Positions 1-5,807 of a stretch of DNA of 16,338 bases are shown here, in pieces. The notes under the pieces were generated by a model that ran no database searches, was not told the DNA's origin, and worked only from the letters and a program-made list of their open reading frames with translations. Within the stretch, counting starts at the first letter, position 1. Each line of letters begins with the position of its first letter. Both the position numbers and the translations under genes were made by a program. The stretch covers positions 1 through 16,338 of the forward strand of contig CAJMEU010000055.1 in assembly GCA_905212515.1 (NCBI GenBank), written 5' to 3'. Source of the DNA: an uncultured Oscillospiraceae bacterium (GTDB lineage Bacteria; Bacillota; Clostridia; Oscillospirales; Ruminococcaceae).

Positions 1-1
1 G

Positions 2-64
2 GTGGCGGGTGAAAACGTGAAGAAGAAAAACGAGTCGAGGAGGTTGTACGCAGATGCGGAATAA
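2..64 (+). CDS. 3' end of an upstream gene, probably the ABC transporter ATPase (partial)
   Basis: A frame open from the left edge encodes about 20 residues (VAGENVKKKN... ending ADAE) and stops at TAA 62-64, overlapping the permease start at 54 by 11 bases. RbsA-type sugar ABC ATPases often end in a short Ala/Gly segment, and the ATPase gene commonly precedes an RbsC-type permease with a small overlap, so this is the expected place for it. The other two forward frames stop at 12 and 20. The fragment is too short for a homology call; the identity is inferred from position only. Confidence 0.4.
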   Translation: MAGENVKKKNESRRLYADAE

Positions 65-1034
65 AGGTTTTGCGTCCATTCTGGATAAATATTCCCGCGT
101 GATGCTGCTGCTGGTCATCATCATCGGCATGAGCATCCTTCGTCCCGACGCCTTCCTCACCTGGAGCAATATGTCCACGGTCATCTTCCAGCAGGCGCCC
201 TTCACCATGCTGATGAGCTTCGGCATGACGCTGGCCATCATCACCAAGGGCATCGACACCTCCATGGGCTCGGTGCTGGTGCTGTCCAGCGTGCTGGTGG
301 CGGGGTTCATCAAATCCGGCAATATGGTGCTGGGCATCGTGATGGCCCTGTGCATCGGCGCGGCCTGCGGCGCGCTGAACGGCGTGCTGATCACCCGGGT
401 GGGCATCGCGCCCTTCATCGCCACCTACGGCGTGGACTGGGTGGCCCTGGGCCTTGCCTTTGTGTACACCGGCGGCGTGTACATCTACGACTTTCCCGAA
501 AAATTCCGCAGCATCGCCAACGGACAGTTCCTGGGCCTGGTGCCCAATGTGGCGGTGGTCACCATCGCGGTGTTCCTGGTGCTGTGGTTCGTCACCTGCC
601 GCACCACCTACGGCCGCAACATCTACTCGGCGGGCAACAACATGGCGGCCACGGCGCTGTCCGGCGTGAACGCCAAAAACATCGTCCTCAGCGTGTATGT
701 CATCAACGGCTTGCTGGCCGCCACCACGGGCATTCTGTACATGGCCAAGCTGAACGCGGCCGACCCGGGCATCTCCGGCAGTTTCACCCTGGACTCCATC
801 GCCGCGGCGCTGATCGGCGGCACCTCCTTCGAGGGCGGCAAGGGCAGCGTGGCGCACACGGTGGTGGGCGCGCTGATCATCATCTTCATCCGCAACGGCA
901 TGAATATCCTGGGCGTGGCCACCACCTGGCAGCAGGCCGTGGTGGGCGGGGTGATCCTGCTGAGCATCGTGCTGGAAAAAGTGACCCAGAAAATGGTGGC
1001 CGGCAGCAAGCGCAAAGCGGCGGCCGCCGCCTGA
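54..1034 (+). CDS. RbsC-type sugar ABC transporter permease
   Basis: This 326-residue integral membrane protein is the permease of a ribose-type (carbohydrate uptake 2) importer. It has many hydrophobic segments, beginning around residues 17-31. The family-typical C-terminal half is present: a GNN-AATALSGVN stretch at about 196-208, then DSIAAALIGGTSFEGGKGSV at about 246-265, matching the conserved cytoplasmic loop of BPD_transp_2 permeases. Length is normal for the family. The ATG at 54 is supported by GAGGAGGT at 37-44 with a 9-base spacer. The substrate-binding protein follows after 80 bases and an ATPase tail probably overlaps its 5' end, so a complete importer is likely. Substrate cannot be read from the permease; the downstream hydrolase and epimerase suggest a cyclitol or a related sugar. 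Confidence 0.93.
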   Translation: MRNKGFASILDKYSRVMLLLVIIIGMSILRPDAFLTWSNMSTVIFQQAPFTMLMSFGMTLAIITKGIDTSMGSVLVLSSVLVAGFIKSGNMVLGIVMALCIGAACGALNGVLITRVGIAPFIATYGVDWVALGLAFVYTGGVYIYDFPEKFRSIANGQFLGLVPNVAVVTIAVFLVLWFVTCRTTYGRNIYSAGNNMAATALSGVNAKNIVLSVYVINGLLAATTGILYMAKLNAADPGISGSFTLDSIAAALIGGTSFEGGKGSVAHTVVGALIIIFIRNGMNILGVATTWQQAVVGGVILLSIVLEKVTQKMVAGSKRKAAAAA

Positions 1035-1100
1035 ATAAGGGAAGACCGGGCGCCGTGCGGCCCTTGTGACGTGCGGCCGCCCGCTGAAAAACATAAAAAA

Positions 1101-1107
1101 AGAGAGG
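1101..1107 (+). promoter_or_regulatory. Ribosome binding site that decides the start of the binding protein
   Basis: AGAGAGG lies one base before an ATG at 1109 but seven bases before a second in-frame ATG at 1115. The normal spacer supports 1115, giving a signal peptide that begins MKKT. Confidence 0.75.
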
Positions 1108-1114
1108 TATGAAC

Positions 1115-2128
1115 ATGAAAAAGACACTGTCCATTCTCAGCCTGGTCCTGGTGTTCGCGCTGGCCCTGACGGCCTGCGGCGGCGCCTCTTCCAGCAGCGC
1201 CCCCGCCCCCGCTTCCACCCCGACCTCCACGGCCGAGCCCGCCTCCGCCGCCGAGCCCGCTTCCACCGGCTCTGCCAGCGTAGAGGGCAAAGAAGTGACC
1301 ATGATCCTGAAAAACCTGACCAACCCGTTCTTCATCTCCGTGAAGGAAGGCGCCGAGAAGGCCGCCGAGGAACTGGGCATCAAATTGACCGTGCTGGCCC
1401 CCCTGAAGGCCGACAACAACGAGGAGCAGACCCAGATGGTGGAACAGGCCATCGCCAGCCAGACCGACCTGCTGATCATGTGCCCCTCCGATTCGGAAGG
1501 CATCGTGCCGGCCATCCAGAAAGTGGCCGAGGCGGGCATCCCCATCGTGGACCTGAACACCATGATCGGCGGCGACGAAGTGCTGTGGAAGACCTTTGTG
1601 GCCATCGAGAACTATGACGCCGGCTACCAGACCACCAAGGCCCTGTGCGAGCTGATGGGCGGCGAGGGCGAGATCATGATCATCGAGGGCGTCACCGGCG
1701 CCCAGACCTCCATCGACCGCGTGAAGGGCGCCACCGACGCCATCGCCGAGTATCCCGACATCAAGATCGTGGCCCAGCAGAGCGGCGACTACAACCGCGC
1801 CAAAGCCATGGACGTGGTGCAGAACCTGCTGCAGGCCAACCCCAACGTGAAAGCCATTTACTGCTGCAACGACGAGATGGCCCTGGGCGCCGTGGAGGCC
1901 GTTGCCTCCGCCGGCAAGACGGGCGACATCCTCATCGCCGGCTGCGACGCCAACGCCGACGCGCAGGCCGCCATCAAGGACGGCAAAATGGCCCTTTCCT
2001 GCGACAGCCAGCCTGTGGAGCAGGGCTACCAGGCCGTGATCACCGCCGGCAAGGTCCTGGCGGGCGAAGACGTGGAAGCGCGCGTGGTCACCGAAATGAA
2101 GGTCGTGAGCAAAGAAGACCTGGCTTAA
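1115..2128 (+). CDS. Sugar ABC transporter substrate-binding lipoprotein
   Basis: This 337-residue protein is a periplasmic-binding-protein type 1 (Peripla_BP_4, ribose-binding-like) receptor anchored to the membrane. It has a lipoprotein signal peptide: MKKT, a hydrophobic core, then lipobox LTAC with the lipidated Cys at residue 21. A low-complexity Ser/Ala/Pro/Thr linker with repeated AEPAS units follows to about residue 53. The mature domain begins with a strand reading VTMILKNLTNPFF, the usual opening of this fold, and contains IEGVTGAQTSIDRVKG and the hinge-side AIYCCNDEMALGAVEA. It should deliver substrate to the RbsC-type permease encoded just upstream. A permease-then-receptor order is less common than the reverse; the receptor has its own strong ribosome binding site. 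Ligand specificity is not readable here; inositol or another cyclitol is inferred from the neighbours. Confidence 0.93.
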   Translation: MKKTLSILSLVLVFALALTACGGASSSSAPAPASTPTSTAEPASAAEPASTGSASVEGKEVTMILKNLTNPFFISVKEGAEKAAEELGIKLTVLAPLKADNNEEQTQMVEQAIASQTDLLIMCPSDSEGIVPAIQKVAEAGIPIVDLNTMIGGDEVLWKTFVAIENYDAGYQTTKALCELMGGEGEIMIIEGVTGAQTSIDRVKGATDAIAEYPDIKIVAQQSGDYNRAKAMDVVQNLLQANPNVKAIYCCNDEMALGAVEAVASAGKTGDILIAGCDANADAQAAIKDGKMALSCDSQPVEQGYQAVITAGKVLAGEDVEARVVTEMKVVSKEDLA

Positions 2129-2164
2129 GGGCCGTTTGAAAAATCGAGATCACCGTCTTTTTCT

Positions 2165-2251
2165 GCAAACAGTGGCGTCTGCCGCGTTAAAAATACCCGG
2201 GTCCCGGCAAAGGGCTCCTGCGTTTTTGCCCTGCAGACGCGCACTGCTTGC
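2165..2251. repeat. Imperfect 18/19-nt inverted repeat enclosing about 50 nt
   Basis: The arms 2165-2182 (GCAAACAGTGGCGTCTGC) and 2233-2251 are complementary except for one mismatch and one bulged base. The interior contains smaller stems, CCGG/CCGG at 2197-2207 and GGCAAA/TTTGCC at 2206-2230, which partly exclude each other. It fills the middle of the 208-base gap between the binding protein and the hydrolase. It could be a structured mRNA element that separates receptor from enzyme expression, or a small MITE-like repeat. No poly-T follows, so it is not a standard terminator. Confidence 0.5.
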
Positions 2252-2299
2252 GAAAAGACCGGCCGTTTCTCTCTTTCCAAATAAGCCCTAAACAATCAG

Positions 2300-2318
2300 G
2301 CGCGGCGTGCCGCCGCGC
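2300..2318 (+). other. GC hairpin directly before the hydrolase ribosome binding site
   Basis: GCGCGGC (2300-2306) and GCCGCGC (2312-2318) form a perfect 7-bp stem with a 5-nt loop, ending three bases before the AGGGAGGAT ribosome binding site (2322-2330). It may protect the mRNA 5' region or keep the site accessible after processing. Confidence 0.45.
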
Positions 2319-2336
2319 GATAGGGAGGATAAAACC

Positions 2337-3455
2337 ATGGAAGACAACCGTTGGCTTTTTACCGAGAACCCGAGCATCATGTTCGAGAATTCTTTGGTGG
2401 GCCGCATCAAAAAAGAAGTTTGGGACATGACCGAGGAGCAGGTGAACGAGTGGATCGAGAAAGAGCTGGAGATCCCCTCGCCTTCCGAACTGGGCCAGGC
2501 CGGCACGTACATCCAGACCACCTGCCGCCATGACCTGCGCGAGCGGCGCCGCAAAAACGACGTGGTGTTCGTGCCCATCGGCTGCACGGAAAACCACGGC
2601 GACCACTGCCCCTCCGGCCAGGACACGTTTCAGGTCACACAATTTCTGGAGGGCATCCGCCGCTATACGGCCAAGCAGGGCCGCGAGGTGAACCTGGCCT
2701 TCCCGCCGCTTTTGTACGGCGGCCATCCGTATCACCACATCGGTATGCCCGGCACGGTGATCCTGCCCCAGGAAGTGGTGGTGGAGACGATCATCGCCGT
2801 GATGCTGGGCCTGTGGGACGACGGCTTCCGCAAGATCATCCTCATCAACAACCACGGCCAGCTGTGGAACCTGGTGACGGCCGTGCAGGAGTTCTGCAAG
2901 CGCTACCAGTTGCCCGGCGTGTTTGAAGTGTTCGACTGGCACCGCGCCACCCGCGAGTTCTTCGCGCCCAACAACGGCAAACCCAACTGCATGGAGACGC
3001 CCTTCGTCCACGCGGACGAAAGCGAGACCAGCCTGGGCCTGCTGATGTTCCCGGAGATGATCAAGATGGACTACGCCGTGGACACCAAGGGCAAAAAATA
3101 CTTGGACGAGGGCTGGTTCGACACCTCCGTGGACGATTACCGCCGGCCCCACCGCTGGGACGAGGGCGAGGGCCACGCGGCCATCGAGCACTTCTCCACG
3201 CCCGAGGGCGTGGTGGGCTCGCCCACGCTGGCCACGGCCGACAAGGCCAAACGCCCCATCGTGGCCATCACCAAAATGCTCATCGGCCTGATGGACGAGA
3301 TCCTGGAAAAATTCCCCGCCGGCACCGTGCCGCCTGTGGAGGAGACCACCTTCCGCACCGAGGCGGAAATGGCCCCCTATCTGAAGGAGCCCTTCAGCCC
3401 CGGCTGGAAATCCGTGTACAGCCTGCCGCGCATCGGCCCGGTGGAGCGCCTGTAA
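2337..3455 (+). CDS. Creatininase-superfamily hydrolase, IolN-like (probable 3-dehydro-scyllo-inosose hydrolase)
   Basis: This 372-residue protein has a creatininase-type metallohydrolase fold preceded by an extra N-terminal stretch of about 75 residues. Probable metal ligands are Glu85 and His87 in VPIGCTENHG, Asp96 in SGQD, His173 in LINNHG and Glu228 in HADESETS. Known creatininases use the same E-x-H, D, H, E pattern. The extended N-terminus and the CTENHG variant resemble the IolN group, which opens the ring of a diketo-inositol to 5-keto-L-gluconate in the Thermotoga maritima pathway; this match is from memory. The ATG at 2337 has GGGAGGAT six bases upstream and is preferred over an in-frame GTG at 2307 that lies inside a hairpin. 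The following epimerase and the preceding importer fit a catabolic operon. A related copy lies at 4502-5632. General creatininase-family membership is firm; the exact substrate is not. Confidence 0.72.
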   Translation: MEDNRWLFTENPSIMFENSLVGRIKKEVWDMTEEQVNEWIEKELEIPSPSELGQAGTYIQTTCRHDLRERRRKNDVVFVPIGCTENHGDHCPSGQDTFQVTQFLEGIRRYTAKQGREVNLAFPPLLYGGHPYHHIGMPGTVILPQEVVVETIIAVMLGLWDDGFRKIILINNHGQLWNLVTAVQEFCKRYQLPGVFEVFDWHRATREFFAPNNGKPNCMETPFVHADESETSLGLLMFPEMIKMDYAVDTKGKKYLDEGWFDTSVDDYRRPHRWDEGEGHAAIEHFSTPEGVVGSPTLATADKAKRPIVAITKMLIGLMDEILEKFPAGTVPPVEETTFRTEAEMAPYLKEPFSPGWKSVYSLPRIGPVERL

Positions 3456-3471
3456 AATCGTATCGCAAAGA

Positions 3472-3503
3472 AAGAGGGGGCGGTCGGCAGACCGTCCCCT
3501 CTT
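3472..3503 (+). other. Intercistronic 14-bp hairpin without poly-T
   Basis: Arms 3472-3485 and 3490-3503 pair over 14 positions (13 Watson-Crick, one G-U) around a GGCA loop. It sits 17 bases after the hydrolase stop and ends seven bases before the AAAGGAAG ribosome binding site of the next gene. With only two T residues after the stem it is unlikely to stop transcription well; an RNA-stabilising or processing hairpin that sets the ratio of hydrolase to epimerase is more likely. Confidence 0.6.
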
Positions 3504-3524
3504 GTACATGAAAGGAAGAAGAGA

Positions 3525-4331
3525 ATGCTGAATTACGCGATCTGCGCCTCTGAGGGCGCGGCCCTGCACGAGCCGGTGCTGTTCCGGGGCAGCTATACGG
3601 ACGCCTTTGCCTACGCCGGTGGCCTGGGCTACAAGGGGCTGGAGATCCACCTGCGGGACGCCGCCGCGGCCGACGCCGGCGCGCTGGCCCAGGCCAGCGC
3701 GGCCACGGGCGTGCAGGTGGCCGCCGTGGCCACGGGCCTGGCCAAGCGGGTGGACGGCCTGTCCCTCATCGACGACGACAAAGTCGGCCGCCGCGCGGCC
3801 GTCCAGCGGCTGAAAGGCCACCTGGACCTGGCGGCCCGCTTCGGCTGCACGGTCATCATCGGCAGCATGCGGGCCAACGTGCCCAGCCCGGACCGCCGGG
3901 AGGAATGCTATGCCGTTTTGGCCGACTCCATCAAATACCTGGCGGATTACATTGCGGATAAAAACTGTAGCATCGTGTTCGAGGCCATCAACCGGTACGA
4001 GAACAACTACCTGAACAACGCCGCCGAGACGGCGGACTTCATCGACCGCATCGGCTCGGACAAGGTGCTGATGCTGCTGGACACCTTCCATATGAACATC
4101 GAGGAACGGGACATGTGCGCCCCCCTGCGGGACTATGCCAAATACCTGGGCCATATCCACTTTGCGGACAACACCCGCTGGTACCCCGGCCATGGGCAGA
4201 TCGATTTTGGTGCCATCGCCCGCACGCTGGAGGAAGTGGGCTACGACAAATGGGTGAGCATGGAGTACCTGCCCCTGCCCGACGAGGAGACGGCCGGCCG
4301 CAAGGGCATGGAATTTTTGCGCGGGCTGTAA
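3525..4331 (+). CDS. Sugar isomerase/epimerase of the D-tagatose 3-epimerase family, IolO-like
   Basis: This 268-residue TIM-barrel protein belongs to the xylose-isomerase-like (AP endonuclease 2) superfamily. The metal ligand set is Glu153 (VFEAINRYE), Asp186 (LDTFHMN), His212 (HIHFAD) and Glu247 (SMEYLP). Their spacing of 33, 26 and 35 equals that of the Mn ligands in D-tagatose 3-epimerase as I recall it (152/185/211/246), and the auxiliary Glu159, His189 and Arg218 are also in register. It should therefore epimerise a keto sugar or ketoaldonate next to the carbonyl through an enediolate. Beside an IolN-like hydrolase the best guess is 5-keto-L-gluconate to D-tagaturonate, the IolO step. 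Hydroxypyruvate isomerase-like or ketose epimerase activity are alternatives. It follows the hydrolase by 69 bases and is probably co-transcribed with it. Confidence 0.8.
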   Translation: MLNYAICASEGAALHEPVLFRGSYTDAFAYAGGLGYKGLEIHLRDAAAADAGALAQASAATGVQVAAVATGLAKRVDGLSLIDDDKVGRRAAVQRLKGHLDLAARFGCTVIIGSMRANVPSPDRREECYAVLADSIKYLADYIADKNCSIVFEAINRYENNYLNNAAETADFIDRIGSDKVLMLLDTFHMNIEERDMCAPLRDYAKYLGHIHFADNTRWYPGHGQIDFGAIARTLEEVGYDKWVSMEYLPLPDEETAGRKGMEFLRGL

Positions 4332-4363
4332 GCGGCCCGGCGCATAAGAGATAGCCTTTACGG

Positions 4364-4421
4364 CCGCTTTTTCGGCCAGGCGGGCCGTCCCCGGCCCACG
4401 GCCATGGAGATCCGTTTTTTA
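4364..4421 (+). terminator. Probable terminator for the epimerase operon (weak)
   Basis: Downstream of the epimerase stop there are small GC stems (GGCCG/CGGCC around CTTTTT near 4366-4381 and GGGCC/GGCCC near 4382-4396), and an ACGG/CCGT stem at 4398-4415 that runs into six T at 4415-4420. No single stem is strong, but the ensemble plus the T-run plausibly ends rightward transcripts before the convergent gene. Confidence 0.4.
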
Positions 4422-4432
4422 TTACTGAACAA

Positions 4433-4471
4433 TAAAAAAGAGCGGGCCGTGCCCCGAAGGACACGGCCCGC
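4433..4471 (-). terminator. Strong intrinsic terminator of the second hydrolase gene
   Basis: Read on the - strand, a 13-position stem (4459-4471 with 4442-4454, one mismatch-type position) closes on a TTCG tetraloop of the extra-stable C-UUCG-G kind. It is followed by CTC-type bases and six T (complement of 4434-4439). It lies about 30 bases beyond the stop of the leftward hydrolase gene. Confidence 0.88.
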
Positions 4472-4501
4472 CGCTTTCTGAACGCAGGGGAGCCGAGAGG
4501 C

Positions 4502-5632
4502 TCAATCGATGAAGATACCGCGGCGCGGCAGCTCGTGCACGCTTTTCCAGCCCTCGCTCAGCGGCTCTTTCAGGCAGGGCGCGATCTCTTCCAGGGGCCG
4601 CAGGCTGAATTTCTCGGGCGGGGGCACAGTGCCGGCGGGGTAGTTTTCCAGCACGTCCTCCACCATCATGGTCAGATACTCGCAGATGGTGGCGATGGCG
4701 CGTTTCACCTTGCGGGGCTCGGCGCGGGAGGGCTTGCCCACCACGCCCTCCGGCGTGCCGAAGCGCTCGATCACGCGGTGGCCCTCGGCCTCGGACCACT
4801 TGTTGGGCCGGTGGAAGCTGTCCACGGAACCGTCGTAGTAGCCGTCGTCCAGCATGCCCATGCTCTTGGGCTCGGCGTCCACCACCACGCTCATGTCCAC
4901 CATCTCGGGGAACATCAGCAGCGCGGCGCTGGTCTCGCTCTCGTCCGCATGGATGAAGGGCGTGGTCACGAAGTCGGGCCGTTTGTCGCCCAGGGGATAG
5001 AAGAACTCGCGGATGGCGCGGTGCCACTCCACCACCGTGGCGAAGGCGGGCAGCTGATAGCGCTTGAAGAACTCCTGAATGGCGGATTCCAGCATCCAGT
5101 CCATGCCGTGGTTGTTCACCAGGATGATCTTGCGGAAGCCGTCGTCCCACAAGCCCAGCATCACGTTGATCAGGGTCTCCACCACCACGGTCTCGGTGGT
5201 GATGACGGTGCCGGGCATGCCCACGTGGTGATAGGGATGGCCGCCGTAGTTCAGCGGGGGCAGCGCCAGCGCCACCTCGTGGCCCTGCTTGGCCGTACAG
5301 CGGCGCACGGCCTCGCAGATGGAGGTGCACATGTAAGTATCCAGGCCGGAGTTGTTGTGGATGCCGTGGTTCTCGGTGCAGCCGATGGGCACCAGCACGA
5401 TGTCGTTTTTGCGCCGCTTCTCGATCACCTTGTTGCGGGAGGTGTTCTGGATGTAGCAGCCGGCCTTGCCCAGCTCGGATTCGCTGGGGATCTCATATTT
5501 CTCTTTCAGGATGCGTTCGATCTCTTCCTCGGGCGCGTCCCACATGCGTTTTTTCATGCGGCCCACGGCCGTGTCTTCGAAGAAGATATTGGGGTATTCC
5601 GTGGTCAGATATTTGTCGTACAATGCGCTCAC
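4502..5632 (-). CDS. Second creatininase-superfamily hydrolase, IolN-like paralog
   Basis: The protein of about 376 residues aligns end to end with the one at 2337-3455, sharing long blocks such as VPIGCTENHG, GGHPYHH-GMPGTVI, MLGLWDDGFRKIIL and HADESETS. All presumed metal ligands are kept with a shift of two (Glu87, His89, Asp98, His175, Glu230). The start chosen is GTG at 5632, seven or so bases after a GGAAAGG sequence, because the N-terminus then matches the paralog; an ATG at 5710 would add 26 arginine-rich residues, falls within the promoter spacer and is rejected. It is transcribed convergently to the epimerase operon, from its own promoter next to a PucR-type regulator. The same ring-opening type of reaction is likely, perhaps on another inositol isomer. 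Local differences near the active site (SGLD versus SGQD, INHNNS region) hint at a different substrate. Confidence 0.72.
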   Translation of the reverse strand: MSALYDKYLTTEYPNIFFEDTAVGRMKKRMWDAPEEEIERILKEKYEIPSESELGKAGCYIQNTSRNKVIEKRRKNDIVLVPIGCTENHGIHNNSGLDTYMCTSICEAVRRCTAKQGHEVALALPPLNYGGHPYHHVGMPGTVITTETVVVETLINVMLGLWDDGFRKIILVNNHGMDWMLESAIQEFFKRYQLPAFATVVEWHRAIREFFYPLGDKRPDFVTTPFIHADESETSAALLMFPEMVDMSVVVDAEPKSMGMLDDGYYDGSVDSFHRPNKWSEAEGHRVIERFGTPEGVVGKPSRAEPRKVKRAIATICEYLTMMVEDVLENYPAGTVPPPEKFSLRPLEEIAPCLKEPLSEGWKSVHELPRRGIFID

Positions 5633-5654
5633 CTTGCCTTTCCTTTTCCTGTGT

Positions 5655-5679
5655 GCGGGGCGCCGGACGCCGGCCCCGC
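5655..5679 (-). other. GC-rich hairpin in the 5' leader of the second hydrolase
   Basis: On the - strand GCGGGGC and GCCCCGC pair outside a CGG/CCG stem with a CGT loop and a 2-nt bulge. It begins only a few bases after the predicted transcription start and ends about 22 bases before the GTG start, so it could act as a 5' stabilising structure. Confidence 0.4.
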
Positions 5680-5692
5680 TGCTTGTACCCCC

Positions 5693-5721
5693 ATCATACC
5701 CGATGCGCAAAAAAGGGGCAA
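5693..5721 (-). promoter_or_regulatory. Sigma-A promoter for the second hydrolase
   Basis: On the - strand TTGCCC (5721-5716) and TATGAT (5698-5693) are separated by exactly 17 bases. The predicted start is near 5686, giving a leader of about 54 nt. The position is directly divergent from the PucR-type regulator gene. Confidence 0.65.
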
Positions 5722-5766
5722 CGGGCGTCCGTATGAACTTGGCCCCATCCCTTTGGGCGTTCGCAC

Positions 5767-5782
5767 AAAGCGGCGCCGCTTT
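5767..5782. promoter_or_regulatory. Perfect 16-bp palindrome, candidate regulator operator
   Basis: AAAGCGGCGCCGCTTT is fully self-complementary and sits in the 175-base divergent intergenic region. It lies five bases upstream of a TATAAT (5788-5793), so it would occupy the -35/spacer region of the regulator promoter. This is a natural site for autoregulation by the adjacent PucR-type protein; binding is inferred only. Confidence 0.5.
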
Positions 5783-5787
5783 ACCTC

Positions 5788-5793
5788 TATAAT
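5788..5793 (+). promoter_or_regulatory. Consensus -10 box of the regulator gene
   Basis: TATAAT lies 14 bases before the ATG at 5808. No good -35 is found at 16-18 bases (the expected place reads ACAAAG and overlaps the palindrome), which suggests an activator-dependent or weak promoter. The predicted start near 5800 would fall within or just after the AAAGGGGG ribosome binding site (5794-5801), giving an almost leaderless message. Confidence 0.4.
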
Positions 5794-5807
5794 AAAGGGG
5801 GATCTTT

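Noticed and set aside
1048..1082. GGGCG/CGCCC pairing and repeated GTGCGGCC between permease and binding protein
   Set aside because: The stem is only 5 bp around a 25-nt loop and has no T-run; too weak to call.
2187..4193. Long antisense frame of 668 codons across the hydrolase and epimerase
   Set aside because: It is the complement of two well-supported genes, has a His/Gly/Val/Ala-rich composition typical of reversed GC-biased codons, and no ribosome binding site or family motif.
5633..5710. Longer start for the second hydrolase at ATG 5710
   Set aside because: It would add 26 arginine- and glycine-rich residues absent from the paralog and would start upstream of the predicted transcription start.
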